From Arthrobacter sp. C2 (GTDB lineage: Bacteria > Actinomycetota > Actinomycetes > Actinomycetales > Micrococcaceae), in NCBI GenBank assembly GCA_024207135.1, contig CP042428.1, positions 806,001 to 870,000 of the forward strand: a DNA stretch of 64,000 nt, written 5' to 3'. The notes under the pieces were generated by a model. The model was not told the origin of the DNA and searched no databases. It was given only the letters and a program-made list of their open reading frames with translations. The position numbers were made by a program, and so were the translations under genes. The stretch's first letter is position 1; every line of letters begins with the position of its first letter. Below, one piece after another: positions 8,933-18,366 of this stretch.

Positions 8933-10665
8933 AGGTACTGCCCGGTCTCGTCGGCGCCGGGGGCCTGCAGTGTCTTGCCGCGCCCGTTCTTGTCGGCCAC
9001 GATGGTGCGGATGAAGGTGATGCGTTCGCCCTTGCGCCCGGAGATCCGCGCCCAGTCGTCGGGGTTGGTGGTGTTGGGCATGTCCTCGTGCTCGTGGAAT
9101 TCCTCCACGACAGCGGCCAGCAGGTGCTCCATGCGCAGCCCGCGTTCGGCGCCGGTGAGCAGCGCCTTGATGGCGGACTTCTTGGCGCGGTCCACGACGT
9201 TGCGGATCACCGCGCCGGAGGAGAAGTCCTTGAAGTAGAGGATCTCGGTCTCGGTGTTGGCGTAGGTGACCTCGAGGAACTGGTTCTGTTCCCCGGTGGA
9301 GTACATCGCATCGACGGTCGCCTGGATCATGGCGCGCACCGTCGCGTCGGCATCGTTGCCGTGTTCGGCCAGGTCGTCCGGGTGCAGCGGCAGATCCGCG
9401 GTGAGGTACTTGGCGAAGATCTCCGCGGCGCCCTGGGCGTCGGGGCGGCGGATCTTGATCTTCACGTCCAATCGGCCCGGGCGCAGGATCGCCGGGTCGA
9501 TCATGTCCTCGCGGTTGGAGGCGCCGATGACGATGACGTTGTCGAGGCGCTCAACCCCGTCGATCTCGGCGAGCAGCTGCGGGACGATGGTGGTCTCCAC
9601 GTCGGAGGACACCCCGGTGCCGCGGGTGCGGAACAGCGAGTCCATCTCGTCGAAGAACACCACCACGGGGTTGCCGCCGGCGGCCTTCTCCCGGGCGCGG
9701 GCGAAGATCAGCCGGATGTGGCGCTCGGTCTCCCCGACGTACTTGTCCAACAGCTCGGGACCCTTGATGTTCAGGAAGTAGCTCTTGGCCGTGCCGGTGT
9801 CGCCGTTGCGTTCGTTGGTGCGCTCGGAGAGCGAGTGCGCGACGGCCTTGGCGATCAGCGTCTTGCCGCAGCCCGGGGGGCCGTAGAGCAGGATGCCCTT
9901 GGGGGCGGTGAGCCCGTGCTCGCGGTACAGGTCCGGGTGCAGGAACGGAAGTTCCACCGCGTCGCGGATCGCCTCGATCTGGTCGGACAGCCCGCCGATG
10001 TCGGCGTAGGAGATGTTCGGGACCTCCTCAAGCACCAGGGACTGCATGTCGGAGAGGTGCACCTTTTCCAGGCCCAGCCCGGTGCGGGTGTCCAGGGTCA
10101 GCACGTCACCGACGCGCACGGTGTCCTTGACCAGGGGTGCGGCCAGGCGGATGACGCGCTGGTCGTCGGCACGCCCCATGGCCACCACCCGGTGGTCCTC
10201 CAGGACCTCCTTGACGGTGACCAGCTCCCCGGATTTCTCGTAGCCGAGCCCGGCGACGATGACCAGGGATTCGTTCAGCAGCACCTCCTGGCCGATGGCC
10301 AGCTTGGCGAAGTCCAGCAGCGGGGAGATGCCCACGCGCAGCTTGCGCCCGCCCTGGACGATGTCGGCGGACTGAACGCCGGTCGAGGAGATCGCGACCC
10401 CGGGCACCGGGTGGGTGCGCGGGTGCAGGTCGACGACGGTGCCGTGGCTGAAGGGGGTGTCCCCGTCCTTTTCGAGCCCGGACTTCAGGTTCAGGATTTC
10501 CTCGCGGGTGCGCTCGAGCATGGCGACCAGGCGGGTGTTGTTGGCACCGGCCGTGGCCAGCTGCCGGTCCAGTTGGCGGTTCTTGTCCCGCACGATGTTC
10601 AGCTGCCGCTCGGCCGCAGTGACCTGGCCCTCGAGCCGTGCGCGATCCGTATCTTCGCCCATCAT
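8929..10665 (-). CDS. arc: Proteasome-associated AAA+ ATPase Arc/Mpa
   Basis: Arc (Mpa in mycobacteria) is the hexameric unfoldase that captures pupylated proteins through an N-terminal coiled coil and threads them into the 20S core. Visible are a coiled coil (about residues 8-60), OB domains (about 70-210), Walker A GPPGCGKT, Walker [12 protein letters not shown], the sensor and arginine-finger region of AAA domains, and a C-terminal GQYL. The penultimate Tyr is the family's proteasome-docking signal. I chose ATG 10665 ([13 protein letters not shown], after AGGTGG). An in-frame ATG 26 codons upstream would add an Arg-rich stretch with no match in the family. Confidence 0.95.
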   Translation of the reverse strand: MMGEDTDRARLEGQVTAAERQLNIVRDKNRQLDRQLATAGANNTRLVAMLERTREEILNLKSGLEKDGDTPFSHGTVVDLHPRTHPVPGVAISSTGVQSADIVQGGRKLRVGISPLLDFAKLAIGQEVLLNESLVIVAGLGYEKSGELVTVKEVLEDHRVVAMGRADDQRVIRLAAPLVKDTVRVGDVLTLDTRTGLGLEKVHLSDMQSLVLEEVPNISYADIGGLSDQIEAIRDAVELPFLHPDLYREHGLTAPKGILLYGPPGCGKTLIAKAVAHSLSERTNERNGDTGTAKSYFLNIKGPELLDKYVGETERHIRLIFARAREKAAGGNPVVVFFDEMDSLFRTRGTGVSSDVETTIVPQLLAEIDGVERLDNVIVIGASNREDMIDPAILRPGRLDVKIKIRRPDAQGAAEIFAKYLTADLPLHPDDLAEHGNDADATVRAMIQATVDAMYSTGEQNQFLEVTYANTETEILYFKDFSSGAVIRNVVDRAKKSAIKALLTGAERGLRMEHLLAAVVEEFHEHEDMPNTTNPDDWARISGRKGERITFIRTIVADKNGRGKTLQAPGADETGQYL

Positions 10666-10830
10666 CCACCTGTTTCGCTTGATCCGGAGGGTTTGCGGGT
10701 GCCGGGGTGAACCGGCACCTTTCTTTGCTTCCATCCTAGGCATGGGCGCGGCGGATTGAACGAAATGTGACCGCGCACCTTCGCGGGCAGGTGGGCCCGG
10801 AAAGGCGCGCGGCCACGGGGGCGCGCGGGG

Positions 10831-11919
10831 CTAGTTGCCCTCGGTGCGCGTTTCCGGCCCGGTGTCGGTCGCGGAATCCGGCTCGGTGCCGGCGGGCAGC
10901 GAACCGCGCTGGATCATCGACTTGGCGTCCTTGGCGGCGCGGCGCAGCTTGCGGTCCGAGACCCCGCGCTCCCCCAGGGCCTCGTGGTGCCAGGCCTCCG
11001 GGTTCTGCGAGCGGGTCCAGGTTTCCAGGTCCTCGGCGGAGTAGGTGTGTTCCTTCACGCGCTTGGCGCCGGGGATGCCCACGGCGCCGTCGGCCAGGCG
11101 CCGGCAGGTGATCAGGAAGGCGGTGTGCGCGACCATGCGGTGGTCCGGGCGCACGGCCAGGCCCTCGACGTGCCAGCCGCGGACCATGGTCTCGAAGGAC
11201 TCGGGCTCGGTGTACAGCCCGGTGGCGCGGATGGCCTCCACGGTGCGGGACATCTGCGTCACGGTGGCCACGTAGTTGACCCACACCCCGCCCGGGGCCA
11301 GCACGGTGGACACGGCGTCGACACACTCCCACGGGGAGAGCATGTCCAGCACCACGCGGTCCACGGAGCCGGGTTCCTCGGTTTCCAGGACCTTCTCCTG
11401 GAAGTCGCCGATGGAGATCTGCCAGGCCGGGTGCGGGCCGCCGAAGACGGTGTCCACGTTGCCGCGGGCGATGTCGGCGAATTCCTCGCGGCGCTCGAAG
11501 GAGTGCAGGTAGCCGGAATCGCCCACGGCGCGCAGCAGCGACATCGACAGGGCGCCGGAGCCGACGCCGGCCTCCACGACGCGGGCGCCGGGGTAGATGT
11601 CGCCCATCTGGATGATCTGGGCGGCGTCCTTGGGGTAGACCACGGTGGCGCCGCGCGGCATCGACAGCACGAAGTCCTTCAGCAGCGGGCGCAACGCCTG
11701 GTAGCGGACCTCGTTGGTGTTCTCCACGATGGAGCCCTCGGGGGCGCCGATCAGCGCATCGTGGAAGAGCACGCCCTTGTGCGTGTGGAATTCCCCGCCG
11801 GCGGTCAGGGTGATGGTGTGGATCCGGCGCTTCTGGTCGGTGAGCTGGACCCGGTCGCCGGGGCGGAAGGGGCCGCGGCGGTTCTCGGCCCCGTGGGGTG
11901 TTGCTGGCTTTTCGCTCAT
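10831..11919 (-). CDS. trmI: tRNA (adenine-58-N1)-methyltransferase TrmI
   Basis: The 362-residue product is a class I SAM methyltransferase that makes m1A58 in the T-loop of tRNA. A small N-terminal beta domain (PGDRVQLTDQKRRIHTITL) precedes the SAM-binding motif VVEAGVGSGALSMSLLR. The motif DRVVLDMLSPWECV follows at the catalytic position. The C-terminal 60 residues are charged and low complexity. The start at ATG 11919 follows AAGGACA. A trmI gene upstream of arc is a standard arrangement in actinobacterial proteasome loci. Confidence 0.93.
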   Translation of the reverse strand: MSEKPATPHGAENRRGPFRPGDRVQLTDQKRRIHTITLTAGGEFHTHKGVLFHDALIGAPEGSIVENTNEVRYQALRPLLKDFVLSMPRGATVVYPKDAAQIIQMGDIYPGARVVEAGVGSGALSMSLLRAVGDSGYLHSFERREEFADIARGNVDTVFGGPHPAWQISIGDFQEKVLETEEPGSVDRVVLDMLSPWECVDAVSTVLAPGGVWVNYVATVTQMSRTVEAIRATGLYTEPESFETMVRGWHVEGLAVRPDHRMVAHTAFLITCRRLADGAVGIPGAKRVKEHTYSAEDLETWTRSQNPEAWHHEALGERGVSDRKLRRAAKDAKSMIQRGSLPAGTEPDSATDTGPETRTEGN

Positions 11920-11990
11920 GGGGGTGGAAATGTCCTTACGTTCTGGATTGGTGGGTGTTCGTCGGTGGCGGCCGCGAGGCGGCGCCGTGG

Positions 11991-13118
11991 CTAGTGCGGC
12001 TTGCCGGTGATGGCCGCGACGATGCGGGCCTGGGAGAGCAGTCCGATGACGCGGTGGGATTCGTCGATGACCGCGTACTCGCTGCCCTGCAGCGTGGCCA
12101 GGTACCCGATCAGGGCGCGGCCGTCGGCGTTGGCGTCGACCACCGCCCCCGGTCCCAGGGCGCGGGCCGCGGAGAGCGCCGGGGACCCGGCCAGCAGCGA
12201 GGGGTCGATGGAGCCCAGGGCCTCCTCGTCGATCACCGCGACCGGGTTCCCGGCCTCGTCGACGAGGATGACCCGCCCGCCGCGGCTGGCCAGCCGGGCG
12301 GCGACCTGGGCGAGAGTGGAGTCCTGGCGGATGGCGGTGGCCGGTTCCATCAGGGCCCGCACCTTCACCAGCGGCAGGCGCAGGCGCAGCTTGGCATGGG
12401 TGATGCCCTGCGAGGCGCCGACCCACATGAAGCCGCCGACCAGGACCGCGACGATGAGCACCTGCAGGTCCAGGGGCTCGTTGCGGGTCAGCGGGCGGAT
12501 CACGAAGTATCCGACCACCAGGATCACCAACACGCGCCCGGCCCAGCCCGCGGCAATGGTGCCGCGGTCCTGGGATCCGGTGTAGCGCCAGACGGCCGAT
12601 TCGACCAAGCGCCCGCCATCGAGCGGAAGCCCCGGCAGCACGTTGAAGATCGCCACCAGCAGGTTCGCCCAGACCAGGATGAACCACAGCAGGTACAGCA
12701 CGCCGGTTGGCTGCACCCAGAGCAGCAGCGAGTAGCCGACCCCGGCCAGCACGAAGTTCGCGGCCGGCCCGGCCATCGCCACGGCCAGCGAGCGGCCGGG
12801 GGTGGCGTTGAAGGAGGAGAACTGGGTGTGCCCGCCCCAGAGGTTCAGGGTGATCCGCGCCCCGGGCCAGCCGAAGGACTTGGCGACCAGGGCGTGGGCG
12901 AGTTCGTGGATGAGCACCGAGACGGCCAGCAGCACCGCGTAGGCGAAGGCCACCAGGTAGGCCATGGCGCCGAGCCCGGGGATGGAGCTTGCGACGTTGG
13001 GCCCGAAGAGCAGCACGATGACCCCGGTGATGACGAACCAGGACCAGGCCAGGGAGACCGGGACCCCGAAGATCGAACCGAGCGGGATCCCCGCGCGTTT
13101 GGTGCCGGCTTCGCTCAT
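11991..13118 (-). CDS. Site-2 protease family (M50) membrane metalloprotease with CBS domains
   Basis: The 375-residue membrane protein has about six hydrophobic segments in the first 230 residues. The zinc motif HELAH lies in the third, and the second metal motif NVLPGLPLDGGR carries the Asp ligand. Two CBS domains occupy about residues 250-375 and would sense adenine nucleotides. It belongs to the short site-2 proteases that cut membrane-embedded substrates; the substrate is unknown. The start overlaps the HAD gene stop by four bases (ATGA), so it is read from the same leaderless message. Confidence 0.92.
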   Translation of the reverse strand: MSEAGTKRAGIPLGSIFGVPVSLAWSWFVITGVIVLLFGPNVASSIPGLGAMAYLVAFAYAVLLAVSVLIHELAHALVAKSFGWPGARITLNLWGGHTQFSSFNATPGRSLAVAMAGPAANFVLAGVGYSLLLWVQPTGVLYLLWFILVWANLLVAIFNVLPGLPLDGGRLVESAVWRYTGSQDRGTIAAGWAGRVLVILVVGYFVIRPLTRNEPLDLQVLIVAVLVGGFMWVGASQGITHAKLRLRLPLVKVRALMEPATAIRQDSTLAQVAARLASRGGRVILVDEAGNPVAVIDEEALGSIDPSLLAGSPALSAARALGPGAVVDANADGRALIGYLATLQGSEYAVIDESHRVIGLLSQARIVAAITGKPH

Positions 13119-13834
13119 GTGCGTGCCCCGGCGGACACCAGGGTGCCCAGGGTTTCAATGTCCAGCTCCGCCAGCGAGCCGAATCGGTGCCAGGCAACGG
13201 AGTCCGGGACCGGGGCGATGTGCGGGATGAGCACAGCGGTCACGCCGCTGGCGGCGGCCGAGGCGATGCCGGGGGCCGAGTCCTCCAGCCCGATGACCCG
13301 GGCCGGCTCGAGATCCGCCACGGAGCGCCCGAGCATGTCCAGGCCCAGCAGGTACGGGTCGGGGTGCGGCTTGCCGCGGGAGACCATGTCGCCGGTGACG
13401 CGGAAGCCGAAGTAGGGGTGCGGCAGCTGTTCGAGCACCAGCGCCGCGAGCGGCTCCTCGGACATGGTCACCAGCCCGCAGGGGATGTTCGCCCGGTGCA
13501 GGGTTTCAAGCAGTTCCAGGGCGCCGGGGCGCCAGTTGACGTGGCGGCGCACCCCGGCCAGGACCTCGGCGGTGAGCCGGTCGATGATCTCGCGCTCGGG
13601 AAGGGCCACCCCGGCGCGCTGCAGCGCGGCCGCGGCGTCGGGCAGGGCGTTTCCGACCAGGGCCATGGCCTGGTCTTCGCTCCAGCGGCCGCCGAATTCG
13701 GCCACGAGGGCCGCCTCGGCGGCCATCCAATAGGGTTCGGTGTCAAGCAGGGTTCCGTCCATGTCCCACAGCACGCCCTGGATCTCGGTGTTCAGGGCAG
13801 CACTGGGCAGGGGGTCGCAATTCTGGGTTGGCAT
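13115..13834 (-). CDS. HAD-superfamily phosphatase (beta-phosphoglucomutase-like)
   Basis: The 239-residue hydrolase shows all HAD motifs: motif I VLWDMDGTLLDTEP, motif II (VTMSE), the Lys in S-R-G-K-P-H-P-D-P-Y, and motif IV VIGLEDSAPGIASA. An alpha-helical cap lies between residues about 35 and 100. It removes phosphate from a small sugar or related metabolite whose identity cannot be read from sequence. It is the first gene of the minus-strand series. Its ATG lies six bases after a TAGAAT -10 element, which points to a leaderless transcript. Confidence 0.9.
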   Translation of the reverse strand: MPTQNCDPLPSAALNTEIQGVLWDMDGTLLDTEPYWMAAEAALVAEFGGRWSEDQAMALVGNALPDAAAALQRAGVALPEREIIDRLTAEVLAGVRRHVNWRPGALELLETLHRANIPCGLVTMSEEPLAALVLEQLPHPYFGFRVTGDMVSRGKPHPDPYLLGLDMLGRSVADLEPARVIGLEDSAPGIASAAASGVTAVLIPHIAPVPDSVAWHRFGSLAELDIETLGTLVSAGART

Positions 13835-13840
13835 GAGCCA

Positions 13841-13889
13841 ATTCTAGTGTGTGCGCCATTGCCCCGGCGACCGGTGCGCGCGCTAGGGT
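13841..13889. promoter_or_regulatory. Divergent leaderless promoters between the HAD and PAC2 genes
   Basis: On the minus strand TAGAAT (13846-13841) ends six bases before the ATG of the HAD gene. On the plus strand TAGGGT (13884-13889) ends six bases before the GTG of the PAC2 gene, with a possible TTGCCC -35 at 13859-13864 (19-base spacer). Both spacings place the start site on or next to the start codon. The plus-strand start also has AGGGTGAGG just upstream, which could instead act as a ribosome site. Confidence 0.55.
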
Positions 13890-13895
13890 GAGGAT

Positions 13896-14906
13896 GTGAG
13901 CGAAGATATGAATGAACCAGTGACACTTTCCTCGCTGGTGGCAGCGTCCGCGACGCCCGCGCCCCTGCGCCCGGCGATCATGGTGGTGGCCTTCGAGGGA
14001 TGGAACGATGCCGGGGACGCCGCAAGCTCGGCGCTGAAGACCATCAAGTCGGCCACCGGCGCGGTGAAGGTCGCGGGCATCGGCGACGACGACTACTACG
14101 ACTACCAGTTCTCCCGGCCGCAGGTGCGCCGCAATGCCGCAGGCAAGCGGGTCATCAAGTGGCCCACCACCCGCATCTACCGTGCGTCGCTGCCCGACTC
14201 GCCGGTGGACCTGCTGCTGGTGCGCGGGGTGGAGCCGACCTACCGGTGGAAGGCGTTCATCACCGAGATCCTCACCCGCGCCGAGGAGGAGAACGTGCAG
14301 GGGGTCGTGGCGCTGGGCTCGTTGCTGGCCGATGTGCCGCACACCCGCCCGATCCAGGCCTCGATTTCTTCCGACGACCCGAAGGTGCGCGAGGCCCTGG
14401 GCGCCGGGCAGGCGAGCTACGAGGGTCCGACCGGGATCCTGGGGGTGCTGGCCCAGTTCTCCGAGGCCGCCGGGCTGCCCACCCTCTCGATCTGGTCCGC
14501 GGTCCCCCACTATGTGGCGCAGCCGCCCTCGCCGAAGGCCGAACTGGCGCTGTTGCACCGGGTGGAGGAACTGTTGCCGCTGACGCTGGACCTGCACGAG
14601 CTGACCGAGGACGCCTTGGCCTGGGAGCGCGGGGTCAACGCGCTGGCCACCGGGGACGCGGACGTGGCAGCCTATGTGCAGCAGCTGGAGCAGGCGCAGG
14701 ACGAGACCGAGCTGCCCGAGGCCACCGGCGAGGCGATTGCCCGGGAATTCGAGCGCTACCTCAAGCGCCGGCACCGCCCCGGGGCGGCCGGGGCGCACGA
14801 GGAACACGAATCGCCCGACAGGAACGACCCTGCCACCGGGGGGCCGCAGACCCCGCAATCACCGGATACGCCCGAGACGCCGGACACCCCCGGGACCCCC
14901 GACTAG
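13896..14906 (+). CDS. PAC2-family protein (proteasome assembly chaperone-like)
   Basis: The 336-residue product has a PAC2 domain over about residues 20-275 (PAIMVVAFEGWNDAGDAASS at its start, then E-G-P-T-G-I-L-G-V-L). The fold is shared with archaeal and eukaryotic proteasome assembly chaperone 2. Its role in actinobacteria is not established. The last 40 residues are low complexity with Thr-Pro-Asp repeats (TPETPDTPGTPD). It starts at GTG 13896, diverges from the proteasome-containing series and converges on mshC. The neighbourhood (PAC2 near the proteasome genes, mshC and uppP) recalls M. tuberculosis. Confidence 0.88.
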   Translation: MSEDMNEPVTLSSLVAASATPAPLRPAIMVVAFEGWNDAGDAASSALKTIKSATGAVKVAGIGDDDYYDYQFSRPQVRRNAAGKRVIKWPTTRIYRASLPDSPVDLLLVRGVEPTYRWKAFITEILTRAEEENVQGVVALGSLLADVPHTRPIQASISSDDPKVREALGAGQASYEGPTGILGVLAQFSEAAGLPTLSIWSAVPHYVAQPPSPKAELALLHRVEELLPLTLDLHELTEDALAWERGVNALATGDADVAAYVQQLEQAQDETELPEATGEAIAREFERYLKRRHRPGAAGAHEEHESPDRNDPATGGPQTPQSPDTPETPDTPGTPD

Positions 14907-14936
14907 CGGTTCCCGCAAGGCCCCGGGGGTACGCAA

Positions 14937-14994
14937 AACGCGTCCCGCACGCAGCCACTGCCCCTGCAAGGGGTGTGGCGGTGCGGGACGCGTT
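14937..14994. terminator. Bidirectional terminator between PAC2 gene and mshC
   Basis: The 14-base arms 14937-14950 and 14981-14994 are perfectly complementary and enclose a smaller hairpin (CCCC-TGCAA-GGGG). The structure lies 31 bases after the PAC2 stop and 41 bases beyond the mshC stop, so it can serve both convergent genes. Confidence 0.75.
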
Positions 14995-15035
14995 CCGGTT
15001 TCCGTGCCCGCTGCCGAAGCGGCGGGCACGGATCG

Positions 15036-16313
15036 CTAGGAGAGCTTCAGGCCCAGCAGCGCATCGAGCGCATCGGTGAGCAGCTGCCCGCCGGCACCGT
15101 TTTGGCCGTCGTCCTCGGCCGGGTCCTGTGCGGCGAAGGCGTCAAGCACGGCCAGGGCCGCGGGTGCGTTGATGTCGTCGGCCAGCCTCGAGCGGATCCG
15201 GGTGATCACCGCGGTGGCCTCGGCCAGGGTGGCGGAATCGATGCGGGCGCGCCAGCGGGCCAGGCGGTCCTGGGCCTGGGCGAGCAGCTCGTCGGTCCAG
15301 AACCAGTCGCTGCGGTAGTGCTGGCCCAGCAGCACGGTGCGGATCGCCACCGGCTCCACGCCGGCGGCGCGCAGCTTGGAGACCAGCACCAGGTTGCCCA
15401 GGGACTTGCTCATCTTTTCGCCGTCCAGGCCCACCATGCCGGTGTGCACGTAGGACTGCGCCAGCGCCTTGCCGTCCAGTGCGGCGGCGTGTCCGGCGGA
15501 GAACTCGTGGTGCGGGAAGATCAGGTCCGATCCCCCGCCCTGCACGGTGAAGGGGGCGGGCAGGAAGCGGCGGGCGATGACCGAACACTCGATGTGCCAA
15601 CCCGGGCGCCCGGCGCCCAAGGTTCCGCCGTCCCATTCCGGTTCACCGGGCCGGGCCACGCGCCACAGCAGGGGATCCAGGGCGTCGCGCTTGCCCGGGC
15701 GTGCCGGGTCCCCGCCGCGTTCGGCGAAGAACCCGAGCATGGTCTCGCGGTCGTACCCGCTGACGGTGCCCAGCTCCCAGGCGTCGGAGGCCGCGGCCGC
15801 GGCGTCGAAGTAGATGTCCCCGTCCGGTTCCCCGTTTTCACCGGGCACCGCGTAGGCCAGGTCCTTGGCGACGAGCTCCTCGACCAGCGGGACGAGCCAG
15901 GTAATGGATTCCACGGCGCCGATGTAGTGCTTCGGCGGGATCACGTTCAGGGCCTCCATGTCGGCGCGGAACAGGTCGGTCTGCTCCTTGGCCAGCACCT
16001 GCCAGTCCATGCCGGTGGCGGCGGCCCGCTCGAGCAGCGGGTCGTCGATGTCGGTGACGTTCTGCACGTAATTCACTTCGCGCCCGGCGTCGCGCCAGGT
16101 GCGCAGCAGCAAATCGAAGGCCACGTAGGTGGCGGCGTGCCCCATGTGGGTGGCGTCGTAGGGGGTGATGCCGCAGACGTACATGCTCGCCGGTGCGTCG
16201 GACTTCTCGGCGGGGGCGGTGTCAACCAGCCGCTGCCTGGCGGTGTCGTGCACCGCCAGGATCGGTGCGTTTCCCGGAACGTGCGGGACGGTGGGCGCGG
16301 ACCATGCAAGCAC
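15036..16313 (-). CDS. mshC: Cysteine:GlcN-inositol ligase MshC (mycothiol biosynthesis)
   Basis: MshC joins cysteine to GlcN-Ins in an ATP-dependent step of mycothiol synthesis, and evolved from cysteinyl-tRNA synthetase. The 425-residue chain has the HIGH-like segment [11 protein letters not shown] and the KMSKS loop [10 protein letters not shown]. The zinc ligands of the family are visible in [18 protein letters not shown] and [10 protein letters not shown]. It lacks the long anticodon-binding C-terminus of CysS, and an N-terminal extension of about 40 residues and its neighbours agree with MshC. mshA lies 5 kb away in the window. Confidence 0.93.
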   Translation of the reverse strand: MLAWSAPTVPHVPGNAPILAVHDTARQRLVDTAPAEKSDAPASMYVCGITPYDATHMGHAATYVAFDLLLRTWRDAGREVNYVQNVTDIDDPLLERAAATGMDWQVLAKEQTDLFRADMEALNVIPPKHYIGAVESITWLVPLVEELVAKDLAYAVPGENGEPDGDIYFDAAAAASDAWELGTVSGYDRETMLGFFAERGGDPARPGKRDALDPLLWRVARPGEPEWDGGTLGAGRPGWHIECSVIARRFLPAPFTVQGGGSDLIFPHHEFSAGHAAALDGKALAQSYVHTGMVGLDGEKMSKSLGNLVLVSKLRAAGVEPVAIRTVLLGQHYRSDWFWTDELLAQAQDRLARWRARIDSATLAEATAVITRIRSRLADDINAPAALAVLDAFAAQDPAEDDGQNGAGGQLLTDALDALLGLKLS

Positions 16314-16424
16314 GGGGCGTCCTTTCTCTTAGGTTTTCCCCCGGAACAGGCCGGGGCGCAATGCAGTTACTTGGAACAAGTCCAAAGGACCCCGCGCTTA
16401 TTCCACGATTCGGGGCCGGGTTTG

Positions 16425-17249
16425 CTAGGCGTTGATCACGTTGAAGCCCAGCAGCAGGTACAGGGCCAGGCCCAGGGCCACGCGGTACCAGACAAAGAGG
16501 CTGTAGCTGTGCGAGGAAACGTACTTCAGGAACCAGCCGACAATGACAAAACCGACGATGAACGCGATCAGCGTTGCCAGGCCCGTCTGCGGCAGCGAGT
16601 ACACGCCGGGCTCGTCGAAGGACTTGGCCAGCTTGTACAGCCCGGAGGCGAAGACCGCGGGGATGGCCAGCAGGAACGAGTAGCGGGCCGCGGCGCCGCG
16701 GGTGTAGCCCATGAACAGCCCCGCGGTGATGGTGCCGCCGGAACGCGAGACCCCGGGAATCAGGGCCAGTGCCTGGGCGAAGCCGAAGAGGATGCCGTGC
16801 TTGGGGGTCAGCGAGGCCAGCTCGCGGTCCTGCTTGCCGTAGTAGTCGGCGACCGCCAGGATCAGGCCGAAGACCACCAGGGTGGTCGCCACGATCCACA
16901 AGGAGCGGAAGGACGTGTCGATCTGCTCTTCGAAGAGCAGGCCCAGCACCGCGATCGGGATCGAACCGACGATGATCAGCCAGCCCATCTTCGCGTCCGG
17001 GTCGCTGTGCGGAATCCGGCCGCGCAATGCGTTGAACCAGGCGCCGATGATCCGCACGATGTCTTTCCAGAAGAACACCAGCACGGCGGTTTCGGTGCCC
17101 AGCTGCGTGATCGCGGTGAACGCCGCGCCGGGATCGGAGGCACCGGGCAATAGCTCTCCGACAATGCGCAAGTGGGCGCTGGAAGAGATGGGGAGAAATT
17201 CTGTCAGACCCTGGATCAGCCCCAGGAATGCCGCTTCAAACCAATTCAC
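16425..17249 (-). CDS. uppP: Undecaprenyl-diphosphatase UppP (BacA family)
   Basis: UppP dephosphorylates undecaprenyl pyrophosphate so the lipid carrier can be reused in peptidoglycan synthesis; the family also confers tolerance to bacitracin. The 274-residue membrane protein has about eight helices, the first active-site motif [14 protein letters not shown] near the N-terminus and the second PGVSRSGGT near residue 165. It lies about 110 bases upstream of mshC on the same strand. Confidence 0.96.
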   Translation of the reverse strand: MNWFEAAFLGLIQGLTEFLPISSSAHLRIVGELLPGASDPGAAFTAITQLGTETAVLVFFWKDIVRIIGAWFNALRGRIPHSDPDAKMGWLIIVGSIPIAVLGLLFEEQIDTSFRSLWIVATTLVVFGLILAVADYYGKQDRELASLTPKHGILFGFAQALALIPGVSRSGGTITAGLFMGYTRGAAARYSFLLAIPAVFASGLYKLAKSFDEPGVYSLPQTGLATLIAFIVGFVIVGWFLKYVSSHSYSLFVWYRVALGLALYLLLGFNVINA

Positions 17250-17388
17250 GTACCGACACTACTTCACCAAGGCGCACCGAGGCCCGTTGGCTCTCCACGG
17301 TGAGGCGAAGTTAATACCGTGGTCCCACCCGCCGAGGGCCGCCACCGGCACCCTGGTACCGGTTCGGCGCACCGGCCGTGTCCCGGTC

Positions 17389-17646
17389 CTATTGCTCGCT
17401 TCCCTGAAGCGGCCCGTCCTCGTCGTAGGGGTCGTTGTCGTCGTCCTCGTCGACCACGGTCAGCGGCAGGAACTCCTCGTAGGACTCATACAGTGCGTCC
17501 TCGTACTCCTCGTAGGCGTCTGCCACGGCAAGGAATGCCGCGCTGATCGAGGCGTCCTGGGCACCGCGCTTTGCCGCCACCGCCGAAAGGTGTTCTTCGA
17601 GGCAGCTGATCAATACACTGAGGGCAACACGCGGGTCTGTACTCAT
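17389..17646 (-). CDS. Small acidic conserved hypothetical protein
   Basis: I recognise no domain. The 85-residue product (MSTDPRVALSVLISCLEEHL...) is predicted mostly helical. Its C-terminal 40 residues are strongly acidic, with runs of Glu, Asp and Tyr such as VVDEDDDNDPYDED. The ATG at 17646 lies seven bases after a TAACGT -10 element (17659-17654), so the message is probably leaderless. A longer in-frame reading would run across the divergent gene and is not credible. It diverges from the DUF5703-type gene and precedes uppP by 139 bases. Confidence 0.7.
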   Translation of the reverse strand: MSTDPRVALSVLISCLEEHLSAVAAKRGAQDASISAAFLAVADAYEEYEDALYESYEEFLPLTVVDEDDDNDPYDEDGPLQGSEQ

Positions 17647-17688
17647 GTGTTCGACGTTACATGCACAAGCCACACTATGGACAGGGTC

Positions 17689-17943
17689 ATGATCGAAAAG
17701 AAAATCACGGCACCAAGCCCCCTCGAGGCGATGCCCGGGGACCCCGGACACCGCTTCGAATACCTGGTCATCACCGCCCGCCCCGGCGAGCACCGGTCGG
17801 TGGCCCGGGCCGCGGTGCGGGAGCACTCCGAATACGGCAAGTGGGAACTGGTGCGCACTTGCCTCTACGAGGGCGGCGGGCAGAAGTACTGGATGCGCAG
17901 GCGCATCATGCGGGTCAAGCCGACCCTTGACATCCGCGCCTGA
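17689..17943 (+). CDS. DUF5703-like small basic protein
   Basis: The 84-residue product has a central segment typical of actinobacterial DUF5703 proteins: FEYLVITARPGEHRS, then EHSEYGKWELVRTCLYEGG, then the basic end YWMRRRIMRVKP. Function is unknown. Two ATGs are in frame (17677 and 17689). A plausible promoter (TTCGAC 17650-17655, 17-base spacer, CACTAT 17673-17678) overlaps the first, so I chose the second, which would leave almost no leader. Its promoter overlaps that of the divergent acidic protein. Confidence 0.7.
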   Translation: MIEKKITAPSPLEAMPGDPGHRFEYLVITARPGEHRSVARAAVREHSEYGKWELVRTCLYEGGGQKYWMRRRIMRVKPTLDIRA

Positions 17944-18366
17944 GCTGCGCAGCTTCCCCGCGGACGATCAACGCCGGCGGTCGGCAGGAAACGTCCCGCC
18001 CATGGATCAAGCCCGGTCAGGACCTTGCGAGGCAGGCAGGCTCGCTGGAGACCGCTGCGGGCTTTCCGTCCGGGAGGTTGTCGACCTGCCGCGAGATGTA
18101 CCGACCGATCCGTTCGCCGGCCTCGAGCGGATCGATCGACTAAACGGCACCGAAAAGCTCCTCCGGAATCCCCCACGCCAAGCCCTCGTCAAGCGGTGCC
18201 GGCCCCACCAGTCCCTCCTGGAAGTGGAGGATTGAAAGGTTCCTTGCGTAGGCGTCGGTGCTGCAGCTGGCCGCATTGAAGGAGGCGGCAGGGCAGCGGT
18301 CGATGCCGGGGCCCCTGCCGTGCGTGGCCCTTCCCAGTGCTTCAGATCGCCCGGTGCCCTCGCGGC
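17944..18366. other. 423-base stretch without a clear gene
   Basis: No gene is convincing here. On the minus strand, at about 18285-18140, one frame reads like a protein C-terminus (HFQEGLVGPAPLDEGLAWG, GIPEELFGAV, stop at 18140). It has no start, ribosome site or recognisable N-terminal part, and may be a gene remnant. Confidence 0.4.

Noticed and set aside
10831-13197. Very long minus-strand open frame through the M50 gene and TrmI
   Set aside because: The upstream part is a shadow of the M50 protease in another frame; the real TrmI starts at 11919.
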